NCBI GenBank assembly: GCA_021775315.1
Contig: JAJFIC010000016.1
Location: 1-64,000 of the forward strand
Source: Paracoccaceae bacterium
Lineage (GTDB): Bacteria; Pseudomonadota; Alphaproteobacteria; Rhodobacterales; Rhodobacteraceae
Direction: 5' to 3'
DNA: 64,000 nt
A program made the position numbers and the translations under genes. The first letter of the stretch is position 1. The number at the start of each line of letters is the position of its first letter. Shown here piece after piece: positions 18,427-26,270 of the stretch. Below the pieces are notes generated by a model. That model did not search any database. It was not told the DNA's origin and saw nothing but the letters and a program-made list of their open reading frames with translations.

Positions 18427-19866
18427 CTACAGCGTGCCCTGAGGTTGCAGGCTCATCCGATAATGCGATTCTTCGCGTTTGGCAAACCACGCCAGTTTTT
18501 CATGCAATGTGACAACCGAGCCGATCACGATAATCGACGGGCCTTTCAGGTCTGCACCTTCGACCTTTTGCGCCAGATCGCCGATTGTGCCGATCACAAC
18601 GGTCTGGTTTTCCCGCGTACCGTTGTCGATCACCGCCGCAGGCATGTCCGGGCTGACCCCGCGTTTGGCGATTTCGTCGGTCAAGTATTTCAGATTGGAC
18701 AGGCCCATATAAACCGCGACGGTCTGTTTCGGGCGGATCAGAACCTCCCAATCCAATCCCAGCACACCGTCCCTGCCATGGGCCGTGACGAACATGCACG
18801 ATTGCGCGTGGTCCCTGTGGGTCAAGGGGATACCGGCATAGGCAGCACAACCCGCAGCCGCCGTTACACCCGGCACCACCTGAAACGGAATATCGTTTTG
18901 CGCCAGTTTTTCGATCTCTTCGCCGCCACGGCCAAAGATGAACGGATCGCCACCTTTCAGGCGCAGCACGCGTTTGCCTTCCAGCGCCAGATCTACCAGC
19001 AATTGGCTGATATCTTCTTGCTGCATTGTGTGTTGCTGCGGCAGTTTACCGACGTAAATCCGTTCGGCATCGCGCCGCATCAGGGTCAGAATGTCATCGC
19101 CAACCAGACGGTCATAGACAACCACATCGGCCCGTTGCATCAGGCGCAATGCGCGGAATGTCAGCAGGTCAGGGTCGCCCGGCCCGGCACCGACCAGATA
19201 AACCTCGCCAATCTTTTTGCCGGGGTTGTCTTTGGTCGCCGCGTCAAGTTCAGCCAGCAAATGTTTCTCGGCCGAGGCCGTGGCCCCCGCCAAAAACAAA
19301 TCGCCAACCGGGCCTTCCAACGCGCTTTCCCAGAACCGTCGCCGATCAAGGGTCTTTTTGAGCGTGTCGGACACCTTGTCGCGAAACTGGCCAACGAATT
19401 CCGCTAATCGGCCATAAGCGGGCGGCAGCAGGCTTTCGATCCGGGCGCGCAGGATACGCGCGATAACAGGCGCCGTCCCGCCGGACGAGATCGCAACCAC
19501 CAAAGGCGAGCGGTCAACCACCGACGGGGTTATGAAATCGCAATATTCCGCCACATCCGCCACATTGGCCAAAACGCAATAAGACTTGGCTGACGCTGAC
19601 AAAACCGCGTCGCGCGCAGGATCATCCGACGCGCCATAAGCCACCGCTGCACCGGGGAAATCGCTGTCTTGCAAAGGGCGCGTGTGATGGATCAGGTTGG
19701 CGTGGCCGATAAGATCGCGGAACTCATCGCTTAGCGCGTCATTGAAAACCTCGACAGTTGCACCGGCCGACAAGGCGCGTTCAACCCGGCGGGCGGCGAT
19801 GGTTTCACCGCCATCCACAATGACCCGACGGCCACGAATATCCAGAAATATTGGCAGGTAATCCAT
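18427..19866 (-). CDS. cysG: Sirohaem synthase (uroporphyrinogen-III methyltransferase / precorrin-2 dehydrogenase / ferrochelatase)
   Basis: The 479-aa protein has the CysG order. An N-terminal NAD-dependent dehydrogenase/ferrochelatase domain carries ASDD and the phosphoserine loop SSGGTAP. A C-terminal methyltransferase domain carries VYLVGAGPGDPDLLT and LKGGDPFIFGRGGEE. It makes sirohaem for DsrAB. The dinucleotide-binding loop reads IVDGGETIAARR instead of the usual VVGGGxVAxRK, so one glycine is altered and the loop is one residue longer. ATG 19866 (MDYLPIFLDIRG) fits the family start; the longer frame begins inside the upstream small gene. It is the last gene of the leftward operon that diverges from dsrA. 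Confidence 0.94.
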   Translation of the reverse strand: MDYLPIFLDIRGRRVIVDGGETIAARRVERALSAGATVEVFNDALSDEFRDLIGHANLIHHTRPLQDSDFPGAAVAYGASDDPARDAVLSASAKSYCVLANVADVAEYCDFITPSVVDRSPLVVAISSGGTAPVIARILRARIESLLPPAYGRLAEFVGQFRDKVSDTLKKTLDRRRFWESALEGPVGDLFLAGATASAEKHLLAELDAATKDNPGKKIGEVYLVGAGPGDPDLLTFRALRLMQRADVVVYDRLVGDDILTLMRRDAERIYVGKLPQQHTMQQEDISQLLVDLALEGKRVLRLKGGDPFIFGRGGEEIEKLAQNDIPFQVVPGVTAAAGCAAYAGIPLTHRDHAQSCMFVTAHGRDGVLGLDWEVLIRPKQTVAVYMGLSNLKYLTDEIAKRGVSPDMPAAVIDNGTRENQTVVIGTIGDLAQKVEGADLKGPSIIVIGSVVTLHEKLAWFAKREESHYRMSLQPQGTL

Positions 19867-19870
19867 GTGT

Positions 19871-20113
19871 TCAGCTTTCGTTATCCGGGGTGTTTTGTTT
19901 TGCCCAAGCCACAAGGTCAGCACCCAATTGCGCTGCCGAGTCCGCATCAATGTCAACTTGCGTGATGCGTTTGCCTTCGCGCCAGATCAGCCGCATCATG
20001 TTCAACCCATTGTGGTAATCAATATTCAGCAACCGCACACGCCGCCCAAATGGCAGGATATGTTCCGCCAGTTCGCTTAGGGTCTCGCTGCTGTCATCCA
20101 TGTCGTCAGTCAT
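19871..20113 (-). CDS. Small acidic protein in the sirohaem operon, unknown function
   Basis: This 80-aa cytoplasmic protein contains ILPFGRRVRLLNIDYHNG and MMRLIWREGKRITQVDID, a predicted beta-rich fold. It starts inside the end of the upstream 65-aa gene (8-bp overlap) and stops 4 bp before cysG, so it is translated in step with both. No enzyme motif or metal-binding cysteines are seen. Co-expression with sirohaem synthase and closeness to dsr suggest a role in sulfur oxidation or sirohaem delivery. I do not recognise the family with certainty. Confidence 0.7.
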   Translation of the reverse strand: MTDDMDDSSETLSELAEHILPFGRRVRLLNIDYHNGLNMMRLIWREGKRITQVDIDADSAAQLGADLVAWAKQNTPDNES

Positions 20114-20303
20114 ACCGTGTTCCGCGCGTAAACGCGGCCTCTAGCCGCCATTCCCATTTCCTTGGCGTGTCCCTGTAATCGGGTTTCAGGTCAAACTCCA
20201 GAAACATCTGGCCGGATTCACCCGCATTGGCGACCAGCCTTTCAAGTTCGTCAAATGTTTTGACGTCCGGGTGCTGGATAATCAGATCACTTAGCTTTGC
20301 CAT
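20106..20303 (-). CDS. Small protein in the sirohaem operon, unknown function
   Basis: The gene encodes 65 aa: an N-terminal helix (MAKLSDLIIQHPDVKTFDELERLVANAG in outline) and a beta-rich C-terminal part with two aromatic/Arg segments (FDLKPDYRD, WEWRLEAAF). It starts 3 bp after the dioxygenase stop codon and overlaps the next gene by 8 bp. The tight packing is the main evidence that it is real. No family was recognised. Confidence 0.65.
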   Translation of the reverse strand: MAKLSDLIIQHPDVKTFDELERLVANAGESGQMFLEFDLKPDYRDTPRKWEWRLEAAFTRGTRYD

Positions 20304-20306
20304 GGG

Positions 20307-21239
20307 TTAACTTCCTTTAACGCGATTGTGGAACCGGATACGGAAAACCAGCCGGTCGCTTTTGAGTTCATCATCCGGGTCAAACCCGGTTCGGTTGTGC
20401 AAAACATTGTTGCACAGCATGCCCTGACCCGGCGCAAACCGCAGGCTTTGGATCAGCGGATCATCCCCTTGCAGGATTTCAGCCAGTACTGCAACCGCGC
20501 GGCGCGTCATGTCGTCGTCGCGCCAACTAATTGAACGCGTGCGCGCGGTATACCGCATCGCCAGATGGCCGTCGGCACCGACTGAAAACACCGGGCCAAT
20601 GCTGACGGGGCGCACAGTGCCGTTGGCTTCGCGGTTTTCCGGAATACTCATGGCCTTTGGATGCATCAACGCCGTGATATAGTCGGGGTTCAGATCGCGC
20701 AGCCGGATAAAGGCGATTTCCGGGTCAAAAACCTGATTTGCACCACCATCGCCCGCCGGGGTGACGCAATGCAGAACCATAGCGCGGATCTGGTCATCGG
20801 GTCCGTTATAATACCCGTCTGTGTGCCAGTTCATCGGCTTGCGTGAATACGGGATATAGCCGCGTTGGCTGGTTGCGTCGGTAACGGTCAACGCAACAAT
20901 CCCCAGTTCCCCGGCCGAGCGATGCCGCTCTGCGATTTTCAACCCAAGTGCATCGGAAAAACCGCGCAAATCCGCGCGCACACGGTCCGGATCTGCGGCC
21001 AAAGGGATGGTTTCGTATATTGCCAGATTCGTTTTTTGGCATCTTTTGGCCAATTCCGCACGCTCAGATTCGCTGGGGTTCGCCAGATCTTTCAGGCGGA
21101 TTGGCGGGGCTGTAATGGCCTGTTCATACCCGTCCAGTTTTTGCGCACGCCAGGCTGAATACCCCGCGTCATCTGCCAGCGACCAAGGGGAAACCCCTTG
21201 AAAATGCGTTGTTTTAGCCGATGTTGTCGCCGCGCTCAT
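20307..21239 (-). CDS. TauD/TfdA-family Fe(II)/2-oxoglutarate-dependent dioxygenase
   Basis: From ATG 21239 the protein is 310 aa; an upstream ATG at 21284 lacks a ribosome-binding site. The iron-binding facial triad is visible: H139 and D141 in NWHTDGYY, and the distal H281 in VLHNRTGF, with the following Arg in place to bind 2-oxoglutarate. The family hydroxylates small acids and sulfonates, often releasing sulfite from taurine-like compounds. It is the first gene of the operon that ends in cysG and diverges from dsrA. Its substrate is unknown; an organosulfur compound feeding the pathway is an attractive but untested idea. Confidence 0.85.
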   Translation of the reverse strand: MSAATTSAKTTHFQGVSPWSLADDAGYSAWRAQKLDGYEQAITAPPIRLKDLANPSESERAELAKRCQKTNLAIYETIPLAADPDRVRADLRGFSDALGLKIAERHRSAGELGIVALTVTDATSQRGYIPYSRKPMNWHTDGYYNGPDDQIRAMVLHCVTPAGDGGANQVFDPEIAFIRLRDLNPDYITALMHPKAMSIPENREANGTVRPVSIGPVFSVGADGHLAMRYTARTRSISWRDDDMTRRAVAVLAEILQGDDPLIQSLRFAPGQGMLCNNVLHNRTGFDPDDELKSDRLVFRIRFHNRVKGS

Positions 21240-21326
21240 TTTGCCGTGTTCCGCCTTTGACTGCCTTGGAATTCCATCACCCATCGACCAGAATTGCCGC
21301 AGGGGTGTTTTTGATCCACGTTTCTC

Positions 21327-21354
21327 TTTACATTCACATATACTAATATATAAA
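21327..21354 (+). promoter_or_regulatory. Inferred dsr promoter with an embedded SqrR-like operator
   Basis: TTTACA (21327-21332) and TATAAA (21349-21354) are 16 bp apart and look like a sigma-70 promoter for dsrA. The spacer is almost fully occupied by ATTC-ACATATAC-TAAT (21332-21347), a near match to the ATTC-N8-GAAT operator remembered for SqrR-type persulfide repressors. A repressor there would block RNA polymerase. The leader would be about 150 nt. The divergent cysG operon may share the site. Confidence 0.55.
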
Positions 21355-21511
21355 AGTCCCAGAGGAAATAACCATTTGGTTTGAATGCCGGGTGTATCTA
21401 AATAACCGGGTTCAGGGCACTATTACCTCAGGGGTATTGGGTTTCAAGACCCCTTGAATTTGAGCGAGATTCCGCAAGGCCGCGACCGATGACACAAGAG
21501 GGAGACTTGTT

Positions 21512-22810
21512 ATGAAAGACGGTGATACAGCAGATAAGAAAGCGCCGGTTGGCCAGCATCCGACGCCGATGCTTGACCAACTCGAAGACGGCCCCTGGCC
21601 CAGCTTTGTAACCGGCCTAAAGCGGCTGCGTGACAGCAAAGGCGAACGTTATGCGCCGATGGTCAATGACCTTCTTGGCCAGTTGAACCATTCCTACGAA
21701 GAACGGCTTGGTTTCTGGAAAGGTGGCACCGTTTCGGTTTTCGGCTATGGCGGCGGGATTATCCCACGCTTTTCCGAAGTGGCTGAAAAATTCCCTGAAT
21801 CCAAAGAATTCCACACGCTGCGCGTTATGCCGCCTCCGGGTTTTCACTATACAACCGATTTGCTGCGCAAAATGTGTGACATCTGGGAACGCCACGGTTC
21901 CGGCCTGATCGCGTTTCACGGCCAGTCTGGCGACATCATGTTTCAGGGCTGCACGTCCGAGGCAACCCAGCCAGCATTTGATGAACTGAACGAGCTTGGT
22001 TTTGACCTTGGCGGCGCAGGACCCGCCCTTAGGACGGCCATGAGCTGCGTCGGGCAAGCACGGTGTGAACAGTCGTGCTTTAACGAGGCCAAGGCCCATC
22101 GCGGCATCATCAACCGTTTTCTGGACGAAATGCACCGCCCAGCACTGCCTTATAAGTTCAAATTCAAGTTCTCAGGTTGCGGCAACGATTGCGTAAACGC
22201 CATCCACCGCGCCGATTTCGCCGTCATTGGTACATGGCGCGACGACATCAAGATCAATCAGGAAAAGGTCAAGGAACACGTTGCGGAAAAAGGTCGGAAA
22301 TACACGATCGACACCGTTGTTTCCATGTGCCCGACCCGTGCGATTTCGCTGAACGATGACGACACCATCGAGATTGATAACAAATCCTGCGTGCGTTGCA
22401 TGCATTGCATCAACGTTATGACCAAGGCGCTTAGCCCCGGTGACGACAAAGGTGCATCGGTTCTGATCGGCGGTAAGCGGTCGCTTAAAGTTGGCGATAT
22501 GATGGGCATCATGGTGAAACCTTTCATCAAGCTTGATACCGAAGAAGATTATGAAGAGCTGGAAGAATTCGCAGAAGCCTGCATTGAATTCTTTGCCGAC
22601 AACGCGCTTGAGCATGAACGCATCGGTGAAACCATCGACCGCGTCAGCCTGCCAACCTTCCTCGAAGCTGTTGGCGTCGAAGCAGATCCGAACATGGTCA
22701 ACCACCCGCGGACATCGTCCTATGTGCGGACGGATGATTTTGACGAAGAAGCTGCCAAGTGGTTCGAACGCAAAGCGTTAGATGCCGGCATGACGGTCGC
22801 CTCGGAATAA
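21512..22810 (+). CDS. dsrA: Reverse dissimilatory sulfite reductase, alpha subunit
   Basis: The 432-aa subunit shows the sirohaem/[4Fe-4S] ligand pairs C-x5-C (CVGQARC) and C-x3-C (CGNDC), and an inserted ferredoxin domain (CPTRAISL, CVRCMHC). With DsrB it forms the cytoplasmic enzyme that oxidises sulfur carried by DsrC to sulfite in sulfur oxidisers. GAGGGAG precedes ATG 21512. The oxidative direction is inferred from dsrEFH and dsrL in the same operon, which reducers mostly lack as a set. Length fits DsrA (about 415-440 aa). Confidence 0.97.
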   Translation: MKDGDTADKKAPVGQHPTPMLDQLEDGPWPSFVTGLKRLRDSKGERYAPMVNDLLGQLNHSYEERLGFWKGGTVSVFGYGGGIIPRFSEVAEKFPESKEFHTLRVMPPPGFHYTTDLLRKMCDIWERHGSGLIAFHGQSGDIMFQGCTSEATQPAFDELNELGFDLGGAGPALRTAMSCVGQARCEQSCFNEAKAHRGIINRFLDEMHRPALPYKFKFKFSGCGNDCVNAIHRADFAVIGTWRDDIKINQEKVKEHVAEKGRKYTIDTVVSMCPTRAISLNDDDTIEIDNKSCVRCMHCINVMTKALSPGDDKGASVLIGGKRSLKVGDMMGIMVKPFIKLDTEEDYEELEEFAEACIEFFADNALEHERIGETIDRVSLPTFLEAVGVEADPNMVNHPRTSSYVRTDDFDEEAAKWFERKALDAGMTVASE

Positions 22811-22866
22811 GAACACCAGTATTTTGGGCCTTCCCGGTGGGGAAGGTTCCCAAAGGGAGAAAAAGA

Positions 22867-23955
22867 ATGAGCGAAGCTGAAGTAAAAGCCAAACCAAGAA
22901 CCCCGGTCGAAACCGGAGTGCCGGATCACATCCAGTATATGCACCCGATGATGGTCGAAAATCAGGCCAATTGGGATTTCCACGACCGTCCACGCGCGGG
23001 CGTTCTGCGCCACGTCACCAAAGACGGCAAAGAACTGTTCACCGTGCGCGCCGGAACGCAACGCCAGATGGATGTCTATACGATCCGCAAACTTTGCGAC
23101 ATCGGCGACAATTTCGCAGATGGCCATGTGCGGTTCACCACCCGGTCAAACATTGAATACATGGTCGAAGACGAAGCAAAAGTCGCGCCTATGATCGAAG
23201 AACTGGAATCCAACGGGTTTCCCGTTGGCGGCACCGGAGCGTCGGTTTCCATGATCTCCCATACACAGGGCTGGTTGCACTGTGATATTCCGGGAACCGA
23301 TGCGTCCGGGGTTGTTAAATCTCTGATGGATTATCTGCATAAAGAGTTCATTCAGGAAAAGATGCCGAACCGGGTTCGCATCACGACATCCTGTTGCCAG
23401 ATCAATTGCGGCGGGCAGGGCGATATTGCGATCAACGTGCAATACACCAAGCCTCCGAAAATCAACCACGATCTGGTTGCCAATGTGTGCGAACGCCCGG
23501 CAGTTGTTGCGCGTTGCCCGGTGGCTGCGATCCGGCCTGCAATGGTCAACGGCAAGCCGTCGCTGGAAGTGGACGAAAAGAAATGTATTTGCTGCGGGGC
23601 CTGTTATCCGCCCTGCCCACCGATGCAGATCAACGGTGCCGAAAGCACCAAAATCGCAATCTGGGTCGGCGGCAAACATTCCAACGCCCGCACCAAGCCG
23701 ACATTCCACAAACTTGCGGTCGCCAACCTGCCGAACAATCCACCTCATTGGCCTGAAGTCGCCGCTGTGGTGCGCAAAATCGTTGAAGCTTACAAAACGG
23801 ACGCGAAACATTGGGAACGCATGGGCGAATGGATCGACCGCATCGGTTGGACCCGTTTCTTTGAACTGACCGATCTGGCGTTTACCAAGCACCATCTGGA
23901 TACCTGGACCGGGGCGCGGAAAACCATGAACTCTTCTGCCCATATCCATTTCTAA
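22867..23955 (+). CDS. dsrB: Reverse dissimilatory sulfite reductase, beta subunit
   Basis: The 362-aa partner of DsrA begins at ATG 22867 after AAAGGGAG. The longer open frame from 22759 overlaps the end of dsrA and lacks resemblance there. It carries the cysteine cluster CCQINCGGQ and a ferredoxin domain (CICCGACYPPCPPMQI). In DsrAB the alpha and beta subunits form an alpha2-beta2 enzyme. It directly follows dsrA with a 56-bp gap. Confidence 0.97.
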   Translation: MSEAEVKAKPRTPVETGVPDHIQYMHPMMVENQANWDFHDRPRAGVLRHVTKDGKELFTVRAGTQRQMDVYTIRKLCDIGDNFADGHVRFTTRSNIEYMVEDEAKVAPMIEELESNGFPVGGTGASVSMISHTQGWLHCDIPGTDASGVVKSLMDYLHKEFIQEKMPNRVRITTSCCQINCGGQGDIAINVQYTKPPKINHDLVANVCERPAVVARCPVAAIRPAMVNGKPSLEVDEKKCICCGACYPPCPPMQINGAESTKIAIWVGGKHSNARTKPTFHKLAVANLPNNPPHWPEVAAVVRKIVEAYKTDAKHWERMGEWIDRIGWTRFFELTDLAFTKHHLDTWTGARKTMNSSAHIHF

Positions 23956-23966
23956 GGAGTGATGAC

Positions 23967-24359
23967 GTGAAATTCGGAGTAGTTGTCAGCGAAGGGCCAT
24001 ATACCCATCAGGCATCGGATTCGGCGTATAATTTCGTCAAAGCCGCACTTGAAAATGGGCACGAGGTTCCGCGCGTGTTTTTCTATCACGATGGGGTCAA
24101 TGTCGGCACGCGCCTGTCGATCCCACCGCAGGATGAACGCAATATTCAGAAAAACTGGACGGCACTGGCCGCGGAACATGATTTGGATCTGGTGATCTGC
24201 ATCGCCGCTGCCCAACGTCGTGGCCTGCTGGATGAAAACGAGGCTTCGCGCCAAGGTAAAGACGCGAATAATATCTCCGAAGGCTTTCGGATTTCCGGCC
24301 TTGGCCAGTTGATTGAAATGGGCATTCAGACCGACCGTCTGATGACCTTTGGGGATTGA
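23967..24359 (+). CDS. dsrE: Sulfur-carrier protein DsrE
   Basis: The 130-aa protein (GTG start at 23967, after AAGGAG) belongs to the DsrE/TusD family. The sulfur-binding cysteine is in LVICIAAAQRRGLL, the position of the persulfide-carrying residue in Allochromatium DsrE. With DsrF and DsrH it forms a heterohexamer that receives sulfur and hands it to DsrC. The following gene starts 2 bp after the stop. Confidence 0.95.
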   Translation: MKFGVVVSEGPYTHQASDSAYNFVKAALENGHEVPRVFFYHDGVNVGTRLSIPPQDERNIQKNWTALAAEHDLDLVICIAAAQRRGLLDENEASRQGKDANNISEGFRISGLGQLIEMGIQTDRLMTFGD

Positions 24360-24361
24360 TC

Positions 24362-24772
24362 ATGGACGAGAAAATCAAAAAGTTCCTCTATGTGAACCGC
24401 AAGGCGCCTTACGGCACAATCTACGCGCTTGAAGCGCTCGAGGTGGTGCTGATCGGTGCGGCTTTTGATCAGGATGTCAGTCTGGCCTTTCTGGATGACG
24501 GCGTGTTTCAGTTGGTCAAGAACCAGAAAACCGACGGTATCGGGGTCAAGAATTTCTCGCCGACTTTCCGCGCTTTGGGGGATTACGACGTCACCAAGTT
24601 GTTCGTTGAGCAGGAATCGCTGGATGAACGCGGCCTGACGGCGGATGACCTTCAGGATATCATTTACGAGGATGAAGATGACGATTGGGCCGAAAAACCC
24701 TCAATCCGCATCGTCAGCCGGGCGGAAATGGCAGATGTCATGGCCGACCAAGATGTCGTGCTAAGCTTTTAA
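24362..24772 (+). CDS. dsrF: DsrEFH complex subunit DsrF
   Basis: This 136-aa TusC/DsrF-family protein opens KKFLYVNRKAPYGTIYALEALEV, the usual family start. ATG 24362 is preferred over TTG 24356, which overlaps the dsrE stop. It has a structural role in the DsrEFH hexamer. No cysteine is visible in the sequence, which is compatible with a non-catalytic subunit. Confidence 0.93.
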   Translation: MDEKIKKFLYVNRKAPYGTIYALEALEVVLIGAAFDQDVSLAFLDDGVFQLVKNQKTDGIGVKNFSPTFRALGDYDVTKLFVEQESLDERGLTADDLQDIIYEDEDDDWAEKPSIRIVSRAEMADVMADQDVVLSF

Positions 24773-24784
24773 GGGGGATGAAAA

Positions 24785-25093
24785 ATGTCAACGCTCCACA
24801 CAGTTAACAAATCGCCCTTTGCCACCGGTTCGCTGCAAAGCTGCCTGAGCCACGCCAAAGACGGCGATGCGATCCTGATGTTTGAGGATGGCGTTTATGG
24901 TGCCACCAAAGGCACCACGCTGGCCGATGCAGTTGCTGCAAAAGGCGGCTCTGTTACACTTTATGTATTGCAGGGCGACGCTGATGCGCGTGGCATTGCC
25001 GCGGCCCGTCTTATTGAAGGCGTAACACCTGTTGATTACGTAGGGTTTGTCCGGCTCGCGGCCGATCACGACCGCACACACGCCTGGCTTTAG
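24785..25093 (+). CDS. dsrH: DsrEFH complex subunit DsrH
   Basis: The 102-aa TusB/DsrH-family protein starts MSTLHTVNKSPFATGSLQSC and has the family segment GDAILMFEDGVYGAT. It completes the DsrEFH hexamer. GGGGGATG-like purines precede the start at 24785. The single Cys (about residue 20, SLQSCLSHA) is at the position of the conserved DsrH cysteine. Confidence 0.93.
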   Translation: MSTLHTVNKSPFATGSLQSCLSHAKDGDAILMFEDGVYGATKGTTLADAVAAKGGSVTLYVLQGDADARGIAAARLIEGVTPVDYVGFVRLAADHDRTHAWL

Positions 25094-25141
25094 AAATTAC
25101 CAAAGATCCGTGGGGGATCAAAACACCGAAAGGAAATGACA

Positions 25142-25474
25142 ATGTCATATGACGTAAACGGCACGAGTGTCGAACATGACGAAGAAGGCTACATCACCAA
25201 TCTGGCTGATTGGACTGAAGATTTGGCAAACGTAATCGCCAAAGCTGAAGAAGTGGACATGAACGAAGAGCATTGGGAAGTCGTCAACTTCCTACGCAGC
25301 TACTACGAAGAATACCAGATCGCACCAGCGGTTCGTGTTCTGATCAAAGCGGTCAAGAAAACCATGGGCCCTGAAAAAGGCAACAACAAGTACATGTACG
25401 AATTGTTCCCATACGGCCCGGCAAAACAAGCCTGTAAAATTGCAGGTCTGCCAAAGCCAACTGGCTGCGTCTAA
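25142..25474 (+). CDS. dsrC: DsrC sulfur-carrier protein
   Basis: The 110-aa protein retains both redox cysteines of true DsrC: C98 and penultimate C109 in the C-terminal arm (ACKIAGLPKPTGCV). This separates it from TusE-like proteins, which keep only the last one. It is the substrate-carrying partner of DsrAB and DsrK. ATG 25142 has AGGA 9 bases upstream; the ATG at 25136 is less well placed. A small hairpin (CCTGAA 25488-25493 with TTCAGG 25508-25513) follows the gene and may favour a stable dsrC message. Confidence 0.96.
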   Translation: MSYDVNGTSVEHDEEGYITNLADWTEDLANVIAKAEEVDMNEEHWEVVNFLRSYYEEYQIAPAVRVLIKAVKKTMGPEKGNNKYMYELFPYGPAKQACKIAGLPKPTGCV

Positions 25475-25537
25475 GAACATTTAAGTTCCTGAAATAACAC
25501 AAGAATATTCAGGTACTGATTTCGGGAGGAGTTGAAA

Positions 25538-26260
25538 GTGTTGTCAACGCTTTATGCGCTGCTGTTCTATACTGCGTCTGTTCTGATGGTTGTCGGACTG
25601 GCGTTGAAGATCAGGAAATATGCGCGCACTCCGGCCCCGTTGAAAATTCCCACCACCCCCGCACCCACCACTCGTGGGGGGGTCGTTTTGCGCATGGCGC
25701 GCGAAGTTGTATTCTTTGAAAGCCTGTTCAAATCCAACAAGTGGATCTGGTTGTTTGGCTATCTGTTTCACGTCGGCCTGTTGTTGGTTTTGTTGCGGCA
25801 TTTCCGCTATTTCACCAACCCGGTATGGTGGTGGGTCGAACTGATCCAGCCGTTTGGCGTCTATGCCTCTTTCGCAATGGTGGCAGGCCTTGCCGGACTT
25901 TGGGCGCGGCGGTTTCTGGTGGAACGTATCCGCTATATCTCAAGCCCGTCTGACCATCTGATGCTGGCCCTTTTGCTGGCCATCGGCCTCAGCGGCATGA
26001 CAATGAAATTCGCCGCCCAAACCGACATCGTGGCGGTAAAGGTCTTTTTCCTTGGCCTGATGCGGTTTCAGATCAACGAATTGCCGATGCACCTGCCTTT
26101 GCTGGTCCACCTTGGGCTGGTCGCGATCCTGATGATCATTTTCCCGATTTCCAAATTGCTGCATGTGCCGGGCCTGTTCTTCAGCCCATCACGCAATCAG
26201 GTTGATAATTCACGCGACAAACGTCACCTCGCCCCCTGGGCGGCTGAGCTAGAGAAATAG
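25538..26260 (+). CDS. dsrM: DsrM membrane cytochrome b subunit
   Basis: This 240-aa NarI-like membrane protein has five predicted membrane segments and histidines placed within them (for example LFHVGLLLVLLRHF in outline and PLLVHLGLV) that can hold haem b. It anchors DsrK and passes electrons to or from quinone. GTG 25538 stands 8 nt after GGGAGGA; the TTG at 25532 would be too close to that site. Confidence 0.94.
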   Translation: MLSTLYALLFYTASVLMVVGLALKIRKYARTPAPLKIPTTPAPTTRGGVVLRMAREVVFFESLFKSNKWIWLFGYLFHVGLLLVLLRHFRYFTNPVWWWVELIQPFGVYASFAMVAGLAGLWARRFLVERIRYISSPSDHLMLALLLAIGLSGMTMKFAAQTDIVAVKVFFLGLMRFQINELPMHLPLLVHLGLVAILMIIFPISKLLHVPGLFFSPSRNQVDNSRDKRHLAPWAAELEK

Positions 26261-26270
26261 AGGCGAACAC

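Noticed and set aside
18445-19407. 320-codon open frame antisense to cysG
   Set aside because: cysG is unmistakable on the minus strand, and the plus-strand frame shows no motif.
20302-20317. TTAA...TTAA near the dioxygenase stop as a CtrA box
   Set aside because: The spacer is 6 bp, not 7, and the site is in a coding junction.
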